A DNA stretch of 64,000 bases, from assembly GCF_902381825.1 (NCBI RefSeq), contig NZ_LR698973.1, positions 2,769,788 through 2,833,787 of the forward strand. Reading direction: 5' to 3'. The stretch is from Pseudocoprococcus catus. GTDB lineage: Bacteria > Bacillota > Clostridia > Lachnospirales > Lachnospiraceae. Every line of letters starts with the position of its first letter. Positions within the stretch are counted from its first letter, which is position 1. The translations under genes were made by a program, and so were the position numbers. The notes under the pieces are model-generated. The model had not been told where the DNA came from and searched no databases. It saw only the letters and a list, made by a program, of their open reading frames with translations. Of this stretch, positions 45,651 to 53,490 are shown piece by piece.

Positions 45651-46082
45651 CTAGTTGCCCTCCAGAATAAGATTCAGATTGAGTTCCATTTGCTGCATGC
45701 CCTGGAATATGGTTTGGCGTGTGGTATCGTCGATGTCTGCAAAAAGCTGTTCAACAAAGTGTTCCTGCAGCTGCTGGCCTCTGCTGATGATAGGCTGTGC
45801 CTTATCGGTACAGAGAAGCTGGACTTTACGTCGGTCACCTTCTACATTCTTTCGGACCAGATAACCTTCATTCACAAGCTTATCAATGTTGACAGAGACA
45901 AGATTCGCTTTAAGCTTTCGGATTTCGACAATATCTCTGGCTGTTTTGAATTCAGGGTTATTGGCCAGAAACATAAGAATATCAAAAGCTGTCTGGGGCA
46001 GTTTCAGTTCATGGCAGAGCGGTTTGCACATGCTTTCATAGGCCAGAGACAGTTTCCTTGGAAATTCAATACCTAATTTCAC
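45651..46082 (-). CDS. MarR family transcriptional regulator
   Basis: 143 residues with the MarR winged helix (TARDIVEIRKLKANLVSVNIDKLVNEGYLVRK, recognition helix about 60-75; wing VEGDRRKVQL). It starts at a GTG (46082) with AAGGAGG 6 bases upstream. Probably represses its own operon with tauE through palindromes that overlap its promoter. Ligand unknown. Confidence 0.88.
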   Translation of the reverse strand: MKLGIEFPRKLSLAYESMCKPLCHELKLPQTAFDILMFLANNPEFKTARDIVEIRKLKANLVSVNIDKLVNEGYLVRKNVEGDRRKVQLLCTDKAQPIISRGQQLQEHFVEQLFADIDDTTRQTIFQGMQQMELNLNLILEGN

Positions 46083-46088
46083 AAAAAA

Positions 46089-46166
46089 CCTCCTTATGGA
46101 ATAATTAGTTCAAATTTGAAATATCTATTTATGAACTAATATAAACCATAAGGAGACTTTTGTCAA
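46089..46166 (-). promoter_or_regulatory. marR promoter, operators and long hairpin
   Basis: On the minus strand: TTGACA (46166-46161, inside the 3' end of mgtE), a 17-bp spacer, TATATT (46143-46138). Around and after the start lie TTAGTTCA..TGAACTAA (46139-46132 with 46112-46105) and the perfect palindrome TTCAAATTTGAA (46120-46109). A further outer pairing CTCCTTATGG with CCATAAGGAG (46155-46146 with 46099-46090) extends this to a long hairpin whose 3' arm contains the marR ribosome site, followed by TTTTTT and the GTG start. Confidence 0.75.
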
Positions 46167-47554
46167 ATATGGAAAACATCAATCAGGAATACCATTGCCA
46201 GTCCATAGTATGTAACGACAGCTACCAGATCATTGACAGTTGTAATCAGCGGGCCGGATGCAACCGCCGGGTCCACGTGGATTTTGTGGAAAAACATTGG
46301 CACAATGGTGCCGATCATGCTGGAAACGACCATGGCCACAACCAGTGAGAGGCCGACACAGCCTGAGATCAGGAAAGCGGAAAGCCATGCGTATTTCTTG
46401 AAAAAGTGGATGTAAACACCGAGAAATACCAGAGCCATCAGGCCAAGGCTGATGCCATTGAAGAAACCGATTCTTATTTCTTTGCCGAGAAGGTAGAGTT
46501 TCTTTCTTGTGTTCAGGTTTTCATCCATCAGAACACGGATAGTAACAGCCAGGGACTGTGTGCCGACATTGCCTGCCATATCAAGAACCAGTGACTGGAA
46601 GCAGATAACAATCGGCAGAACGGCAACAACAGATTCGAAGATACCCACAACCGAGGATACACCCATGCCCAGAAATAACAGGATGATCAGCCAGGGCAGT
46701 CTTTTCTTCATGCTGGTGATGGTCGGTTCATTTAAGTCTTCTTCAGATGTCAGACCACCGAGCTTTGCATAATCATCGCCCATGGCATCGTCAACGAGTT
46801 CCACAATGTCCGTTGCGGTCAGGATGCCGGCGATGCGGCCCTCTTTGGTCAGAACAGGAAGAGAGTCTTCTTCGTAATCGGCAATCTTGTCAATGCAGTC
46901 GTTGATTTTCTCGTGTTCGCAGACATAAGGATAGGAACGACTGATAATGTCGGACAGGGCATCATTTTCGCGGGCAATGATTAAATCCTTCAGATCAATG
47001 GCACCTACAAATTTCTCATCCTTATCCACAACGTAAATGGTGGAAATATTGTCATGTTCACCAGCCTGGCGAACGAGAGCGCTCATGGCTTCACGGATGG
47101 ATAATTTGTCGGAAATACAGATGAAGTTGTTGGTCATACAGCTTCCGATTTCGTCATCATCATAGGAAAGCAGTCTGCGGACGTCCTTTCGGGTATCTTC
47201 ATCCAGATGGCTGACAAGTTCCTGTTTTTTGTGTTCGGTCAGATCATCCAGAATGTCCAGTGCATCATCGGCATCCATGTAAGAAACCACTTTGGCAGCC
47301 TTTTCAATCGGAAGTTCTTCAATATATTTTTCAGAATCATCCAGATAAGAAAAGATTTCAGCTACTTTCTGTGCGCCGAGGACAGGATAGAGTTGCTTTC
47401 TTTCGTTTTCACTCAGCAAGGTGATCGCTTCAGCAATATCTTTCTCATGGTAATCGGAAAGCAGCTTCGGCAATTTGGTGGTATCTGTTTCCGTGCGGAT
47501 AATCTTTAACAGTTCTTTTACATAATCTTTCTTGTAAAACATTCTTTTTTTCAT
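46163..47554 (-). CDS. mgtE: Magnesium transporter MgtE
   Basis: 463 residues: an MgtE N-terminal superhelical domain (about 15-125), a pair of CBS domains (about 130-255) and five C-terminal membrane helices with the pore stretch DMAGNVGTQSLAVTIRVL. Mg2+ channel gated by intracellular Mg2+ binding to the N and CBS domains. ATG 47554 follows AAGGAGG (47567-47561); the longer frame from 47605 runs into the leader terminator. Its leader of about 400 nt, with an upstream ORF, structured RNA and terminator, points to regulated expression (see those entries). Confidence 0.92.
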   Translation of the reverse strand: MKKRMFYKKDYVKELLKIIRTETDTTKLPKLLSDYHEKDIAEAITLLSENERKQLYPVLGAQKVAEIFSYLDDSEKYIEELPIEKAAKVVSYMDADDALDILDDLTEHKKQELVSHLDEDTRKDVRRLLSYDDDEIGSCMTNNFICISDKLSIREAMSALVRQAGEHDNISTIYVVDKDEKFVGAIDLKDLIIARENDALSDIISRSYPYVCEHEKINDCIDKIADYEEDSLPVLTKEGRIAGILTATDIVELVDDAMGDDYAKLGGLTSEEDLNEPTITSMKKRLPWLIILLFLGMGVSSVVGIFESVVAVLPIVICFQSLVLDMAGNVGTQSLAVTIRVLMDENLNTRKKLYLLGKEIRIGFFNGISLGLMALVFLGVYIHFFKKYAWLSAFLISGCVGLSLVVAMVVSSMIGTIVPMFFHKIHVDPAVASGPLITTVNDLVAVVTYYGLAMVFLIDVFHI

Positions 47555-47586
47555 GTCGTCCTCCTTGTCACCCCAAAAAAGGGCAT

Positions 47587-47643
47587 AAAAAATACATCGC
47601 TTCACGTTTCAGTTTAATAGCATAGACTGTTGGATGCGATGTA
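47587..47643 (-). terminator. Intrinsic terminator in the mgtE leader
   Basis: On the minus strand TACATCGC (47643-47636) pairs with GCGATGTA (47600-47593), followed by TTTTTT (47592-47587). A smaller CAGT/ACTG pair inside the loop strengthens it. It stands 33 bases before the mgtE start codon, on the same strand, so mgtE must be reached by read-through. Confidence 0.8.
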
Positions 47644-47687
47644 CAAAAGAACGCACGAAAATATAGGATGCGTATAGAAAAGAGGTT

Positions 47688-47799
47688 GCCCAAAGGCCCC
47701 ATGTCTGCAAAGCAGAGGCAAATTCCATACGAATATGTTGTGTCTGCTTTGCAGGCACAAATATTGTATTAAGATTTGCTTATGGGTCTGGGGCTGAGC
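47688..47799 (-). ncRNA. Candidate structured RNA domain in the mgtE leader
   Basis: On the minus strand the following pairs can form together. Outer stem: GCTCAG (47799-47794) with TTTGGGC (47694-47688), and CCCAT (47786-47782) with ATGGG (47702-47698). Inner closing stem: GCAAAT (47779-47774) with ATTTGC (47723-47718). Inside are AATA/TATT (47771-47761), a CTGC-AAA-GCAG hairpin extended by GTG/CAC (47758-47740) and CATA-TTCG-TATG with a UUCG tetraloop (47737-47726). A TCTGC-TTT-GCAGA hairpin (47716-47704) follows. The 5' arms lie inside the upstream ORF. I could not match it to the M-box or another riboswitch I know. Confidence 0.5.
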
Positions 47800-47873
47800 T
47801 TTCCAAATAGCCGCATTCTGACTGTATACTTCTGTTCACCGCATATCTTACTTCGACCTATGCAACTGTCCAT
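47769..47873 (-). CDS. 34-residue upstream ORF (candidate mgtE leader peptide)
   Basis: ATG at 47873, 34 codons, TAA at 47771-47769. A strong GGAGGTGAG ribosome site lies about 9 bases upstream. The peptide is basic, with an Arg/Lys-rich middle (KYTVRMRLFGKL) and a proline-containing tail (LSPRPISKS); it has two cysteines near the N-terminus and no membrane segment. The codons for the tail are the same bases that form the 5' arms of the downstream structure, so a ribosome moving or stalling there would change RNA folding. Known leader peptides of Mg2+ transporters (MgtL of enterobacteria) are also short, basic and proline-bearing; the comparison is only an analogy. Confidence 0.55.
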   Translation of the reverse strand: MDSCIGRSKICGEQKYTVRMRLFGKLSPRPISKS

Positions 47874-47962
47874 GAAAACTCACCTCCGTTTAACTTTCAA
47901 ATTTTGTCAATGATTGACCACTTATAGAAGTGGGGAATCTCGTATAGAGATAGTCCTTTTGG

Positions 47963-47991
47963 ATAATAACAGAAAAATCTGGAAAAGACAA
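47963..47991 (-). promoter_or_regulatory. Promoter of the mgtE leader
   Basis: On the minus strand TTGTCT (47991-47986), exactly 17 bp, then TATTAT (47968-47963) with an extended TG. The start would be near 47956, about 400 bases before the mgtE ATG. Two small hairpins (ATCTC/GAGAT at 47951-47937 and CCACTT/AAGTGG at 47933-47918) follow. Confidence 0.65.
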
Positions 47992-48026
47992 CCCCCCCTA
48001 AAAACAATTTTTAATTTTTATGGTAA

Positions 48027-49154
48027 AGTTTTGTATCGCTTTCTGTTGTTTGCATTGTCCTGCTGCTGGTCATCGGAATTTTTTCCACCGGGTATAGTAT
48101 GCAGAACATTTTGTCAACGCAGCTGCGCACGGAAATACCATATGAATATAGTGTCATAGACTATAATAATGGTGAAACGGATACGATTTTAAGCCGACTG
48201 CCCTCTGAAATCAAGGATAGCAGCCTGATTGCGGATAGCTATGAGTGCGTGGAAGGTACCATGGCAGAGGGAAAGGTATATTACAAGGAGTATGACGTTC
48301 AAATACCAGAAACATTGGCTGCTTATAGATTTGGAGATTTACCAATGATGTTTGTAAGCCTGTCAGATTATAATGGTTTGCGCAAATTGCAAGGCATGGA
48401 GGCGGTTGATTTATCAGAAAATAACTATAGAATCTTATATGATAAAGACACTGTTCGTGAACTTGCAAGACAATTTCATGATAAAAATATCAATCTAACT
48501 CTTGACGGAAACGTGCTTTCTCCGGTGAATGAAGCTGAAGAATTTATCATGTCAAATAGTGGCATGGGTCAAATCATATTTGTAGTCGCAGATGCATGGA
48601 TGAAAAATATGAATGTCGATACAATGATATGGAATGTACAGTGTGTGAGTGAAGACGCAGCAAAAGAATTTGGTGCATTGTTGGATAATTATCAGGAAAA
48701 GAGCGAAAGAGAATGTGCCTTTGTGCATTACGTGAGTAAGCAGCAGGTATATGAATCTTCAGTTACTACAAAGGCAATCATAGCATTTCTGGCAATTTAC
48801 CTTGGTATTGTATTTATGATAGCTTGTGCAGCAATTCTTGCTATTCAGCAGCTATCCGAAGCTACTGATAATGTAGAACGATACAATCTCCTAAAAAAAC
48901 TGGGTGTAGAACGACGTGAACTGAATCGCGCACTATTCATCCAAATTCTTAGCTATTTTCTGTTTCCGCTTTTACTGGCAGTGATTCATTCAGTTGTTGG
49001 CTTGACGGTGGCAAGCCGGGAAGTTATCGAGGTGTTTGGAGATATGAATGTAGCATCCACGATCTTTGCAACATCGGTATTTATTGTGTTAGTGTATGGA
49101 AGTTATTTCCTGCTGACATATGTGGGAAGTAAAAGCGTTATTAACAAAGGATAG
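48027..49154 (+). pseudogene. FtsX-like ABC permease, N-terminally truncated
   Basis: The open frame begins in the middle of a first membrane helix (VVCIVLLLVIGIFSTGYSM) and has no start codon with a ribosome site; the first plausible ATG (48099) lies after that helix. It continues through an external domain and ends with three membrane helices (about 229-250, 280-302 and 322-343 counting from ATG 48099) bearing LKKLGVERRELNRALFIQ, as in FtsX-family permeases of the BceB/VraG kind. The cognate ATPase gene is absent. The mgtE promoter lies immediately upstream on the other strand, so the left breakpoint is at or before about 48010. Confidence 0.7.
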
Positions 49155-49226
49155 TATAAAATGTACCCTATAGATTGGACACTTTGAGTTTTAAAACTGA
49201 GAAATCGGAATTTTATGAGGTGAGTT

Positions 49227-49510
49227 ATGTAAAAAGCAAAAGCAATTAATATTTTGGGAGAATTTTGTGGCAAGCGTGATATAGAAGAATTTACACAAAA
49301 TGTATTAGAAAAAAATTGGAATCAATCAGGCTGATGTAATGGTTTTATTTGGAGGAAACATTATAGCCGGTGGTGATATTCTTGCTGAAGCCATTCAGAA
49401 CGAAGTGGCAAAGAAAAATATTATTGTCGGAGGTGCTGGACACACAACAGAGACATTGAGAAATGTTGCTGGAGCAACAGATTATTTTAGGGAATTTAGG
49501 TTATTTTATT
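49227..49510 (+). pseudogene. YdcF-like (DUF218) gene, nonsense-mutated, frameshifted and truncated
   Basis: The start ATG (49227, GAGGTGAG upstream) is followed at once by TAA. Reading on in that frame gives KAKAINILGEFCGKRDIEEF, a YdcF-like N-terminus. A run of seven A at 49309-49315 breaks the frame; removing one A restores GINQADVMVLFGGNIIAGG and IVGGAGHTTETLR, the DUF218 core. The protein then ends early, within about 95 codons, where the family has 200 or more. Three independent lesions make this a clear pseudogene. Confidence 0.8.
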
Positions 49511-49547
49511 TTGTAACAAGGAAAGATAGAAAGGTGTGGATGTTTAT

Positions 49548-51080
49548 ATGGCAAAGAAATTAGACTTAAACAAACCAGTATTTGAATTGGTTCAGGAATA
49601 TCCTGAGCTTGTAGATGTTTTAAAGGATTTAGGATTTTCAGAGATTACAAAGCCTGCAATGCTTAACTCTGTGGGACGCATCACAACAATTCCAAAGGGA
49701 GCTAAGATGAGAAACATATCCATGATGAAGGTTGTGCCGGCACTTATGAGTAATGGGTTTGAACTTATTGGGAAGATGCCAAATATCTTTGCACTTGGAA
49801 AGAATAATGCAGGAGACGAGACCAGCAGTGAAGATGGGGCTTTTCAGGAAAATACAAGAGAAAAGATAAAGAGCTATTTAAAGCGACTTGGAGAAGGCGA
49901 AGACTTAGAGAGTGTGCGCAAAGACTTCGTAGAGAATTTTTCAGAGGTAGAGGCATCTGAAATTATGAAAGCTGAGCAGGAGCTAATTAAGGAAGGCACA
50001 CCAATCACAGAAGTGCAGAAATTGTGCGATGTTCACAGTGCCTTATTTCACGGTGCAACAAAGGAAGAAAAGATTGCAAATGCAGAAAAAGCAGTAGAAG
50101 AGTCACTTAAGAAAGAGGAGACATCTAAGAAACTGATGCCGGATGCATACAATCAGAAGCATGCTGCAGCAAAGACTCTTAGAGAAACTGTTGGACATCC
50201 GATGTATCGATGGGCTCTTGAAAACGAGAAGATAGCCGCATTGATTCATGAAATTCAAGGAGATATTGAGTCTGGGAATGATGTAGGAGAGAAGCTATCT
50301 GAGCTTCGACAGATTTCTATTCATTATGCAGAAAAAGGAGATCTTGTCTATCCGGTATTAAAGGTACGCTATGAGATCTCAGGACCTTCGGATGTGATGT
50401 GGACAGTGGATGATGAAATTCGTGATGAGCTAGCTGCACTTGATAAAATATCAGATTATGATGAAGAATGGATGAACCGACTTCAGACAGTTCTCAAACG
50501 AGCAGATGAGATGATCTATAAAGAAAATAATATTTTATACCCTATCTGCGCAGTGAATTTCAGCAGGGAAGAGTGGTATGGCATTTACGAGGATGCTAAG
50601 GACTATGCACCTGTGTTTGGAGTAGAAATGATCTGGGATGAGGCAGAAAAATATAGTGCTGATAAAAAAGCAAGAACAGAGGCGGCTCTAAGCGATGGAG
50701 AAATCATATTAGGTGGTGGTCATATGACAGTTCCACAGCTGGAAGCACTTCTCAATACATTGCCTATCGAGATTACATTTGTGGATGATAATAATATCAA
50801 TCGCTTCTTCAACGAAGGACCAAAGGTGTTCAAACGCCCTCAGATGGCGATTGACAGGGAAGTATTTTCTTGCCATCCACCTAAGATAGAACCGATGGTG
50901 CGAGCAATTTTAGATGATTTTAGAAATAATAAGCGTGACAGAGTTCCAGTTTGGATGGAGAAGAATGGAAAACCATTCCTTGTAACATATATGGCAGTAA
51001 GAGATAAGAAAGGCAATTATCTTGGAACGGTTGAAGTAGTACAGGATATGCAGTTTGCAAAAGAGCATTTTGAACAATAA
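49548..51080 (+). CDS. DUF438 domain protein with C-terminal PAS domain
   Basis: 510 residues. The N-terminus (about 3-65) is a DUF1858-type domain (LDLNKPVFELVQEYPELVDV), the middle (about 90-340) is DUF438, a helical region related to hemerythrin-like domains with His-bearing stretches (DVHSALFHGATKEE, RETVGHPMYRWALENE, HYAEKGDLVYPVL), and the C-terminus (about 370-505) is a PAS domain ending in GNYLGTVEVVQDM. Probably a redox, oxygen or nitric-oxide sensing protein; the precise ligand is unknown. ATG 49548 follows AAGGTG at 49531-49536. A Crp/Fnr regulator and a cupin gene lie close by, in keeping with a redox theme. Confidence 0.85.
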   Translation: MAKKLDLNKPVFELVQEYPELVDVLKDLGFSEITKPAMLNSVGRITTIPKGAKMRNISMMKVVPALMSNGFELIGKMPNIFALGKNNAGDETSSEDGAFQENTREKIKSYLKRLGEGEDLESVRKDFVENFSEVEASEIMKAEQELIKEGTPITEVQKLCDVHSALFHGATKEEKIANAEKAVEESLKKEETSKKLMPDAYNQKHAAAKTLRETVGHPMYRWALENEKIAALIHEIQGDIESGNDVGEKLSELRQISIHYAEKGDLVYPVLKVRYEISGPSDVMWTVDDEIRDELAALDKISDYDEEWMNRLQTVLKRADEMIYKENNILYPICAVNFSREEWYGIYEDAKDYAPVFGVEMIWDEAEKYSADKKARTEAALSDGEIILGGGHMTVPQLEALLNTLPIEITFVDDNNINRFFNEGPKVFKRPQMAIDREVFSCHPPKIEPMVRAILDDFRNNKRDRVPVWMEKNGKPFLVTYMAVRDKKGNYLGTVEVVQDMQFAKEHFEQ

Positions 51081-51083
51081 GGA

Positions 51084-51632
51084 GGGCAAGGATATGCACC
51101 GAATCGTGTGATTGGATCAGGAACGGTTCTGGATACAGCAAGACTAAAAGAACGTCTCGGGGAGCATCTGGAAGTAGATAGTCGAAGTGTTCATGCGTTT
51201 ATTGTTGGAGAACATGGAGACAGTGAGATTGCCGCTTGGTCAAGTGCCAACGTGTCAGGTATTCCACTCCATGATTTCTGCGAGATGAGAGGGCATCATG
51301 ACCATGAAGGAGCTACGTCAGAAATTGCGGAGAAAGTAAAAAACAGCGCCTATGAAATTATTCAAAGGAAGGGTGCTACTTATTATGGAATAGCAATGTC
51401 GGTAAAGAGAATATGTGAAGCTATAATCAGAGATGAACGTTCGATACTTCCAATTTCAACAATGATGGATGGAGAATACGGAATCAAGGATGTAGTTCTG
51501 TCTATGCCAAGTATTGTAGGTGCAGAAGGATTTATATCAAAGATTCCCATTTCACTATCTGAAGATGAAATCAAGGCATTACACAAATCAGCTGAAACAC
51601 TGAAATCAGTGCTGGAAGAGGCATTGGAATAA
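51084..51632 (+). pseudogene. L-lactate dehydrogenase, C-terminal half only
   Basis: The frame from GTG 51108 encodes IGSGTVLDTARLKERLGEHL, then VHAFIVGEHGDSEIAAWS with the catalytic His of LDH, and the rest of the C-terminal domain to a normal end (about 174 residues). The preceding bases still encode GYAPNRV in frame, part of LDH as well. The NAD-binding half (about 140 residues) is gone, replaced by the tail of the DUF438 gene 27 bases upstream. It cannot be an active dehydrogenase. Confidence 0.85.
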
Positions 51633-51665
51633 AATTGTTGTGAAATCGCATACAGCGTATGTGGC

Positions 51666-51692
51666 AAAGGGGATGGGCGCATCCCCTTTTTT
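51666..51692. terminator. Intrinsic terminator, convergent genes
   Basis: AAAGGGGATG (51666-51675) pairs with CATCCCCTTT (51680-51689), followed by TTT. It lies between the LDH remnant and the convergent Crp/Fnr gene. Confidence 0.8.
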
Positions 51693-52370
51693 CTATAGTA
51701 AAAGTTTCATTTTTTTATCGTTAACTTCTATAAGATTTTCATCTTGCATACGACCAAGTTCTCTGGACAGTGCACTTCGGTTTACACCTAAGAATTCTGC
51801 AAGTGCTGTCTGTGTAAAGGGAACATGGAGATACCCTTCTGAGTCTGGCGCTAAACTATGCAAATAGATTAGAATTCGATCTCTTAAAGATTTCTGATTT
51901 GCAATTCTTAGTTTTAGATTTGAAAAAACATTTTGTGAGGCAAGTATTTTGAGCATGTTAGTGGTTAAATTCAGTTGGTAAGAGCATGGACAGGAAGAAC
52001 CGCTTATAATACCTTTAAGATTAATTAACATAATGGTGCAGTTAGTCAATGCTTTTAGCTGTATTGGACTGTATGGTGTTTGCACGCATGCCAGGGCTTC
52101 TGCAAATGATCGACCACGTTCAAAATGATTCATATTGATTTTGCTGTAGTTTTCATTGATAAATGATCCTTCAACTGTTCCATCAAGCACAATTCCGGAA
52201 TATAACAAAGGTTCTCCTAGGTGTTGAATTAATTCGTCTTTTTCAAAAGAGAGAATTGAGGCCTGGAGGAAGTTGAAAATTTGCGGATAGTGTTCAAGAG
52301 GAATTCCTTCAAATAGCTTTGCTTTCGATAGTATCGGAAGATACTTCTGATAATCATCTAGTTTCTTCAT
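51693..52370 (-). CDS. Crp/Fnr family transcriptional regulator
   Basis: 225 residues: N-terminal cyclic-nucleotide-binding-like beta barrel (about 15-140) and a C-terminal winged helix with FTQTALAEFLGVNRSALSREL (about 172-192). A cysteine cluster (SGSSCPCS near residue 125) is present, but not the classical Fnr N-terminal set, so iron-sulfur or heme sensing is uncertain. In anaerobic Firmicutes such regulators often answer nitric oxide or redox stress. AAAGGATGG upstream of the ATG. Divergent from the cupin genes and next to the DUF438 gene. Confidence 0.88.
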   Translation of the reverse strand: MKKLDDYQKYLPILSKAKLFEGIPLEHYPQIFNFLQASILSFEKDELIQHLGEPLLYSGIVLDGTVEGSFINENYSKINMNHFERGRSFAEALACVQTPYSPIQLKALTNCTIMLINLKGIISGSSCPCSYQLNLTTNMLKILASQNVFSNLKLRIANQKSLRDRILIYLHSLAPDSEGYLHVPFTQTALAEFLGVNRSALSRELGRMQDENLIEVNDKKMKLLL

Positions 52371-52496
52371 ATGCTTATTACCATCCTTTCAAATGAAATT
52401 TTATCATATCATCGATATTGTTGCTACAGCAACAGAAAAACAAGAGGCCTATGGATAAAATAATAGATGTAAAGAAGAGAAAGAGAGGTGGTAACG

Positions 52497-52711
52497 ATGA
52501 AAGAACAAGCTAGAAAAATTATAGATTTTGTAAGAGAAAACAGAACAGTGCCAGGGTGTACCATCTCGAAGCAAATCTATCATGAGAATGGCACAGGGAT
52601 ATCAATTTTTTGCCTGGAGAAAGTATTCTAACACCTATTCAACGGTCGGTTGGAGTTAGTGCAATAAAAGATTCTATATATAAAGAGATTGAATTTCGAA
52701 AGGAGACTATT
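52497..52711 (+). pseudogene. Frameshifted small gene upstream of the cupin
   Basis: A good ribosome site (GAGAGGTGG) precedes ATG 52497, which opens 44 codons (KEQARKIIDFVRENRTVPGC, then SKQIYHENGTGIS) and stops at 52631. A second frame from about 52590 (NFLPGESILTPIQRSVGVSA) continues without its own start. Together they look like one frameshifted or rearranged gene. The first part is reminiscent of the N-terminus of small cupin-type proteins, but I do not recognise it firmly. Confidence 0.4.
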
Positions 52712-53038
52712 ATGAACGAGGTAATCAAGGCGGGAGAAGTATTTAAGTTAGCAGAGTTACTTCCATATCAGGAAGGAAAGATTGTAAATATGGATTTGGC
52801 GCATAATGACAAGATGAAATTTGTTGTTATGAGTTTTGATGCAGGAACAGGTCTTTCAGAGCATGCAGCTCCGGGAGAAGCCCTTGTGATGGCACTTGAT
52901 GGAGAGGCTGTGATTGGATATGAGGGACAGGAGCAGGTGATCCACGCAGGAGAAACTTTTAAGTTTGATAAGTTTGGAAAGCACTCAGTAAGTGCAACAA
53001 AGCAGTTCAAAATGGCACTGTTATTGGTTCTTGAGTAA
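52712..53038 (+). CDS. Small cupin domain protein
   Basis: 108 residues forming one cupin barrel: MSFDAGTGLSEHAAPGEALV (first motif with His and Glu) and HAGETFKFDKFGKHSV (second motif with terminal His). Metal-binding; single-domain cupins of this size are common in anaerobes and usually uncharacterised. Start at ATG 52712 after AAAGGAG; the longer frame from 52610 belongs to the broken gene upstream. Its position beside a Crp/Fnr gene and a DUF438 gene suggests a small stress-response group. Confidence 0.85.
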   Translation: MNEVIKAGEVFKLAELLPYQEGKIVNMDLAHNDKMKFVVMSFDAGTGLSEHAAPGEALVMALDGEAVIGYEGQEQVIHAGETFKFDKFGKHSVSATKQFKMALLLVLE

Positions 53039-53056
53039 ATATGAGGAGATATCGCT

Positions 53057-53140
53057 ATGAACTATTTAGAGATTGAAAAAGTAATCGGAAGACAGATTAT
53101 TGATTCCACTGCCCCATTGGAAAGCAGCAAGTGCATATAA
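53057..53140 (+). pseudogene. Enolase remnant, first 17 codons only
   Basis: ATG 53057, behind AGGAGA, encodes NYLEIEKVIGRQIIDS, which is the enolase N-terminus (family pattern: IExVxxRxIxDSRGNPT). Homology stops right after DS; 10 unrelated codons and a stop follow. The rest of the roughly 430-residue gene is missing. The breakpoint (about 53107) abuts the fragment on the other strand. Confidence 0.75.
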
Positions 53141-53275
53141 CGAATACTGTGAGCGGGGAGTGGCTTTTAGTCCATCCTCTGCCTTATTACAGTCAATGCG
53201 TAACATATATCCGGCAGATGTATAAATGTCAATGCTGTTGTGATACATGTTGTATTTTGCGTAAATGGTATTCAT
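53110..53275 (-). pseudogene. Fragment of a small mobile-element-type protein (DUF6061-like)
   Basis: From ATG 53275 (AAGGAG upstream) the frame encodes about 52 residues beginning NTIYAKYNMYHNSIDIYTSA and LRIDCNKAEDGLK, then runs into sequence that belongs to the enolase breakpoint. Similar small proteins (I recall them as DUF6061) occur in Lachnospiraceae integrative elements. The family assignment is tentative; truncation by the same junction that cut enolase is seen directly. Confidence 0.45.
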
Positions 53276-53379
53276 GTTGTGTCTCCTTCAAATCAATAAA
53301 AATATAGAAGCATTTCAATCAGTTCACCATGTCATTTTCATTTTATGTTATAATGTGTTATCAGATTTTTTTGGTCTCC

Positions 53380-53490
53380 GCTGCCGCTTCGGTCGGCACA
53401 GAGCAGAGGTCCACCGGACCTCTTGTGCCCTTGTATTTTCCCTTATCAGAGTTCGTAAACTTATATGGGAAGATATAACACAAGGGAAAC
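53380..53490. repeat. Cluster of strong hairpins in a gene-free gap
   Basis: The gap 53276-53623 holds no gene but has a compact set of inverted repeats: TGCCG-CTTCGG-TCGGCA (53382-53398), then GGCACA with TGTGCC (53395-53400 and 53424-53429) enclosing AGAGGTCC-ACC-GGACCTCT, then CCCTTGT and TTTCCCTTAT (53427-53446) mirrored by ACAAGGGAAA and ATAAGGGAAA (53480-53503). Sequence composition is GC-richer than the surroundings. It looks like a remnant of a mobile element end or transfer origin; this is a guess. Confidence 0.4.

Noticed and set aside
47560..47960. M-box (ykoK) riboswitch before mgtE
   Set aside because: I looked for its conserved core (GGTGAGGCTCC type start and CCAATGGGTCAACAG) on the minus strand and did not find it; the observed features differ.
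51108..51632. Functional lactate dehydrogenase
   Set aside because: The catalytic His is present but the NAD-binding domain is absent, so it is annotated as a remnant.
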